The notes below the pieces were generated by a model. That model ran no database searches. It saw only the letters and a program-made list of their open reading frames with translations, and was not told the origin of the DNA. The position numbers were made by a program, and so were the translations under genes. Source: JAJRZX01 sp964472295 (GTDB lineage Bacteria > Desulfobacterota > GWC2-55-46 > JADFVP01). Taken from it: 43,371 nucleotides of DNA. This document shows positions 41,824 through 43,371 of the stretch, one piece after another (position 1 is the first letter of the stretch; each line of letters begins with the position of its first letter). Where the stretch lies: positions 1 through 43,371 of the forward strand of contig CAYYJQ010000017.1 in the NCBI GenBank assembly GCA_964472295.1. Direction: 5' to 3'.

Positions 41824-42058
41824 GTAGGGCGGGCTTCGCCCGCAAAAGAAATAAAAAAGAAAGAAATTTTCCCGCTTTCTTTTGGAAAAAAGAAAGCGGG
41901 GCAAAGAAAACCAGTAGGGCGGCGATGTCCCTCTGGATTGTGGGACATAACGCATGATAGGCACACTTTACCAGGAAGAAAGGTTGTCAAAGAAAACCAG
42001 TAGGGTGGGCACTGCCCACCAAAGACAAGACAAAACGTAGGGTGGGCACTGCTCGCCA
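41824..42058 (+). repeat. Repeat cluster between ubiB and ubiE
   Basis: GTAG-preceded type II (41828-41843); reversed type III hairpin (41871-41900, arms CCCGC/GCGGG, followed by GCAAAGAAAACCA); GTAG with an ATGTCCC...GGGACAT hairpin (41925-41948); intact type II (42004-42020) with GTAG; and a decayed type II (42041-42057). The last ends 15 bp before the ubiE ATG. Confidence 0.9.
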
Positions 42059-42072
42059 GGATATAAAAAAAC

Positions 42073-42834
42073 ATGGAAGAAGACAAAAAAGAGGGCAAGA
42101 CTACTCACTTTGGCCGCAAGATCGTCCCTGAGAAGGAAAAAGAGGGCCTTGTGCGCGAGGTTTTCGATACAGTCGCCTCGAAGTACGACCTCATGAACGA
42201 CCTCATGAGCCTTGGAACGCACAGGCTCTGGAAAAAAGACCTTGCCCGGGAGACGCGCCTTCGCGCGGGCCAGCTTGCCCTTGATGTTGCCGGCGGCACC
42301 GGGGACATCGCCCTCCTCATGGCCCGGCAGGTGGGGCCGGAGGGCCGCGTCGTGGTCTATGATATAAACCACGAGATGCTCTCCGAGGGAAAGAAAAAGT
42401 GCGTTGACAGGGGGGTCTTGAAGGGGCTGGACTTTGTCCAGGGTAACGGAGAGTCCATATCCTTCCCTGACAATACCTTCCACGCCGTCACCGTGGGCTT
42501 TGGCATACGGAACGTCACGCACCTTGAGAGGGCCTTTTCCGAGATGACCCGCGTCGTAAAGCCCGGCGGAAGGGTAATATGCCTTGAGTTCTCTCACGTG
42601 AAGAACCCTGTAATGAAGAAACTCTACGACGCCTATTCATTCTCCGTCATTCCTGCCGTGGGTGAGCGCGTTACAGGGAACAGGAGCGCATACGAGTACC
42701 TCCCGGAATCCATACGCCTCTTCCCGCCGCAGGAGAAACTCAAGGAGATGATGCTCGGCGCGGGGCTCTACAAGGTCTGGTACAGGAACATCTTCGGCGG
42801 CATAGCCGCCCTACATATAGGCGTAAAGGTCTGA
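42073..42834 (+). CDS. ubiE: Quinone C-methyltransferase UbiE/MenG
   Basis: A 253-residue SAM enzyme that methylates demethylmenaquinol or 2-polyprenyl-6-methoxybenzoquinol. UbiE signatures: FDTVASKYDLMNDLMSLGTHRLWKK, DVAGGTGDIA (71-80), VGFGIRNVTHLERAFSEMTRVVKPGG and CLEFSHVKNP. Length is normal. Which quinone is made cannot be read from this gene alone. The SCP2 gene begins 13 bp after its stop. Confidence 0.95.
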   Translation: MEEDKKEGKTTHFGRKIVPEKEKEGLVREVFDTVASKYDLMNDLMSLGTHRLWKKDLARETRLRAGQLALDVAGGTGDIALLMARQVGPEGRVVVYDINHEMLSEGKKKCVDRGVLKGLDFVQGNGESISFPDNTFHAVTVGFGIRNVTHLERAFSEMTRVVKPGGRVICLEFSHVKNPVMKKLYDAYSFSVIPAVGERVTGNRSAYEYLPESIRLFPPQEKLKEMMLGAGLYKVWYRNIFGGIAALHIGVKV

Positions 42835-42847
42835 AGAGGAAGTGCCC

Positions 42848-43282
42848 ATGTCAGAAAACAGCGATAAAAACGAGGTAAGGGAGCGTCTCAGGGATTCGTG
42901 CAAAAAGGCCTCAAGGCTCTTCATGAAGGCCACCCCCCTTGTGGTGGAGGCCGTAGCAGTGGGCGCGGCGCTCTCGGCCATGGTGAGGCGCAACGCCGAA
43001 CTATCCGAGAGGCTCGGCGAGCTCGAGGGCAAGGTCTTTTACTTCGAGGCCCGCGACATATCAAAGGGTTTTTATATAAAGATAATGGACGGAGATATAA
43101 AGGTGGTACTCCATATGGGCCGCGCTCCCGACGTAACCATGCGGGGAGACGTCTCCGTGCTCCTCGGCGTAGTCTCCGGCAAGGTAGACCCTGATACGGT
43201 ATTTTTTTCCCGTAAACTCGAGATAGAGGGCGATACCGCCACGGCCATACACTTTAAGAACATCCTCGCGAGCGTCTTCTGA
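42848..43282 (+). CDS. ubiT: SCP2-domain protein, UbiT-like
   Basis: A 144-residue protein with an N-terminal helical section (about 1-60) and an SCP2 sterol-carrier fold (about 65-144: ARDISKGFYIKIMDGDIKVVL...DVTMRGDVSVLLGVVSGKVDPDTVFFSRKLEIEGDTATAIHFKNI). UbiT is the SCP2 partner of UbiU and UbiV in the oxygen-free pathway and binds quinone lipids; UbiJ is the aerobic counterpart. Being beside ubiE and near ubiV favours UbiT. GAGGAA lies 6 nt before the ATG at 42848, better than a GTG two codons earlier. Confidence 0.75.
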   Translation: MSENSDKNEVRERLRDSCKKASRLFMKATPLVVEAVAVGAALSAMVRRNAELSERLGELEGKVFYFEARDISKGFYIKIMDGDIKVVLHMGRAPDVTMRGDVSVLLGVVSGKVDPDTVFFSRKLEIEGDTATAIHFKNILASVF

Positions 43283-43371
43283 AGCGGCGCGGAGGCGGCC
43301 AGGGTGCCCTTCGTGACTCGTGCCAGTACTCCATTGATGGCGTTGAGGAGGAAATCGGCCTTACCCGCCCG
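43283..43371. other. Right edge, not assigned
   Basis: The last 89 bases include a frame open on the minus strand across the whole stretch, which could be the end of a neighbouring gene, but it is too short to identify. UbiU would be the gene to look for just beyond. Confidence 0.3.

Noticed and set aside
1..43371. tRNA or rRNA genes
   Set aside because: I looked for T-loop-like GTTCGANTC with matching acceptor stems and for rRNA conserved blocks and found none convincing.

Overview
The window looks like a chromosome segment of a GC-rich, anaerobic or facultative Gram-negative bacterium. Envelope genes (two MlaC-type periplasmic proteins, an RND lipid exporter), a giant acyl-CoA dehydratase activase, small Fe-S proteins, a c-type cytochrome and an oxygen-independent quinone gene set (UbiV, UbiT, UbiB, UbiE) suggest a Desulfobacterota- or Nitrospirota-like lineage. 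This is inference and I cannot name a species. AGG/AGA arginine and ATA isoleucine codons are common despite high GC, and TTG starts are frequent. I see no rRNA, tRNA or CRISPR array.

Region 1 (0.1-7.3 kb) concerns polar lipids: a nucleotidyltransferase/CDP-alcohol phosphotransferase fusion overlapping an MprF/AglD-type membrane protein, then an RND (HpnN-like) exporter and two divergent MlaC-family proteins. The second mlaC is followed by two extra copies of its own 3' tail. Region 2 (7.3-9.6 kb) is an Rrf2 regulator, NifS-type desulfurase and IscU scaffold operon ending in a strong terminator. Region 3 (9.8-13.9 kb) is a tightly overlapped RNA-modification operon: mnmA, mtaB, rnc and a radical SAM gene. 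MnmA uses sulfur supplied by a desulfurase. The RNase III lacks one expected catalytic aspartate.

Region 4 (14-19 kb) holds a small membrane protein, a histidine kinase/HD-GYP response regulator pair, a coiled-coil protein of unknown function, a truncated MFS gene and a PmtA-like methyltransferase. Region 5 (19.2-24 kb) has rimI, pyrK, an array of five hairpins, pyrD, a CDGSH Fe-S protein and a ClC transporter. Region 6 (24.1-27.5 kb) is a leftward operon: nfu, ferredoxin, a heme-copper-oxidase-like membrane protein, DUF1858, DUF542 and mrp, with a tract of G runs in the transcript before mrp. It looks like Fe-S maintenance under nitrosative or oxidative stress. Region 7 (27.7-32.8 kb) has a monoheme cytochrome c and a 1413-residue dehydratase activase fusion.

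Region 8 (32.7-42.1 kb) is full of palindromic repeats of at least four kinds lying between rmuC, a REP-associated transposase (RAYT), an AT-rich HNH nuclease gene, asd, truA and the quinone genes. One repeat type has arms that change together, so the stem is preserved. It lies exactly 28 nt before the starts of both rmuC and truA. Region 9 (38.8-43.3 kb) is ubiV, a small coiled-coil protein resembling UbiK, ubiB, ubiE and an SCP2 protein (UbiT-like), probably one anaerobic quinone module.
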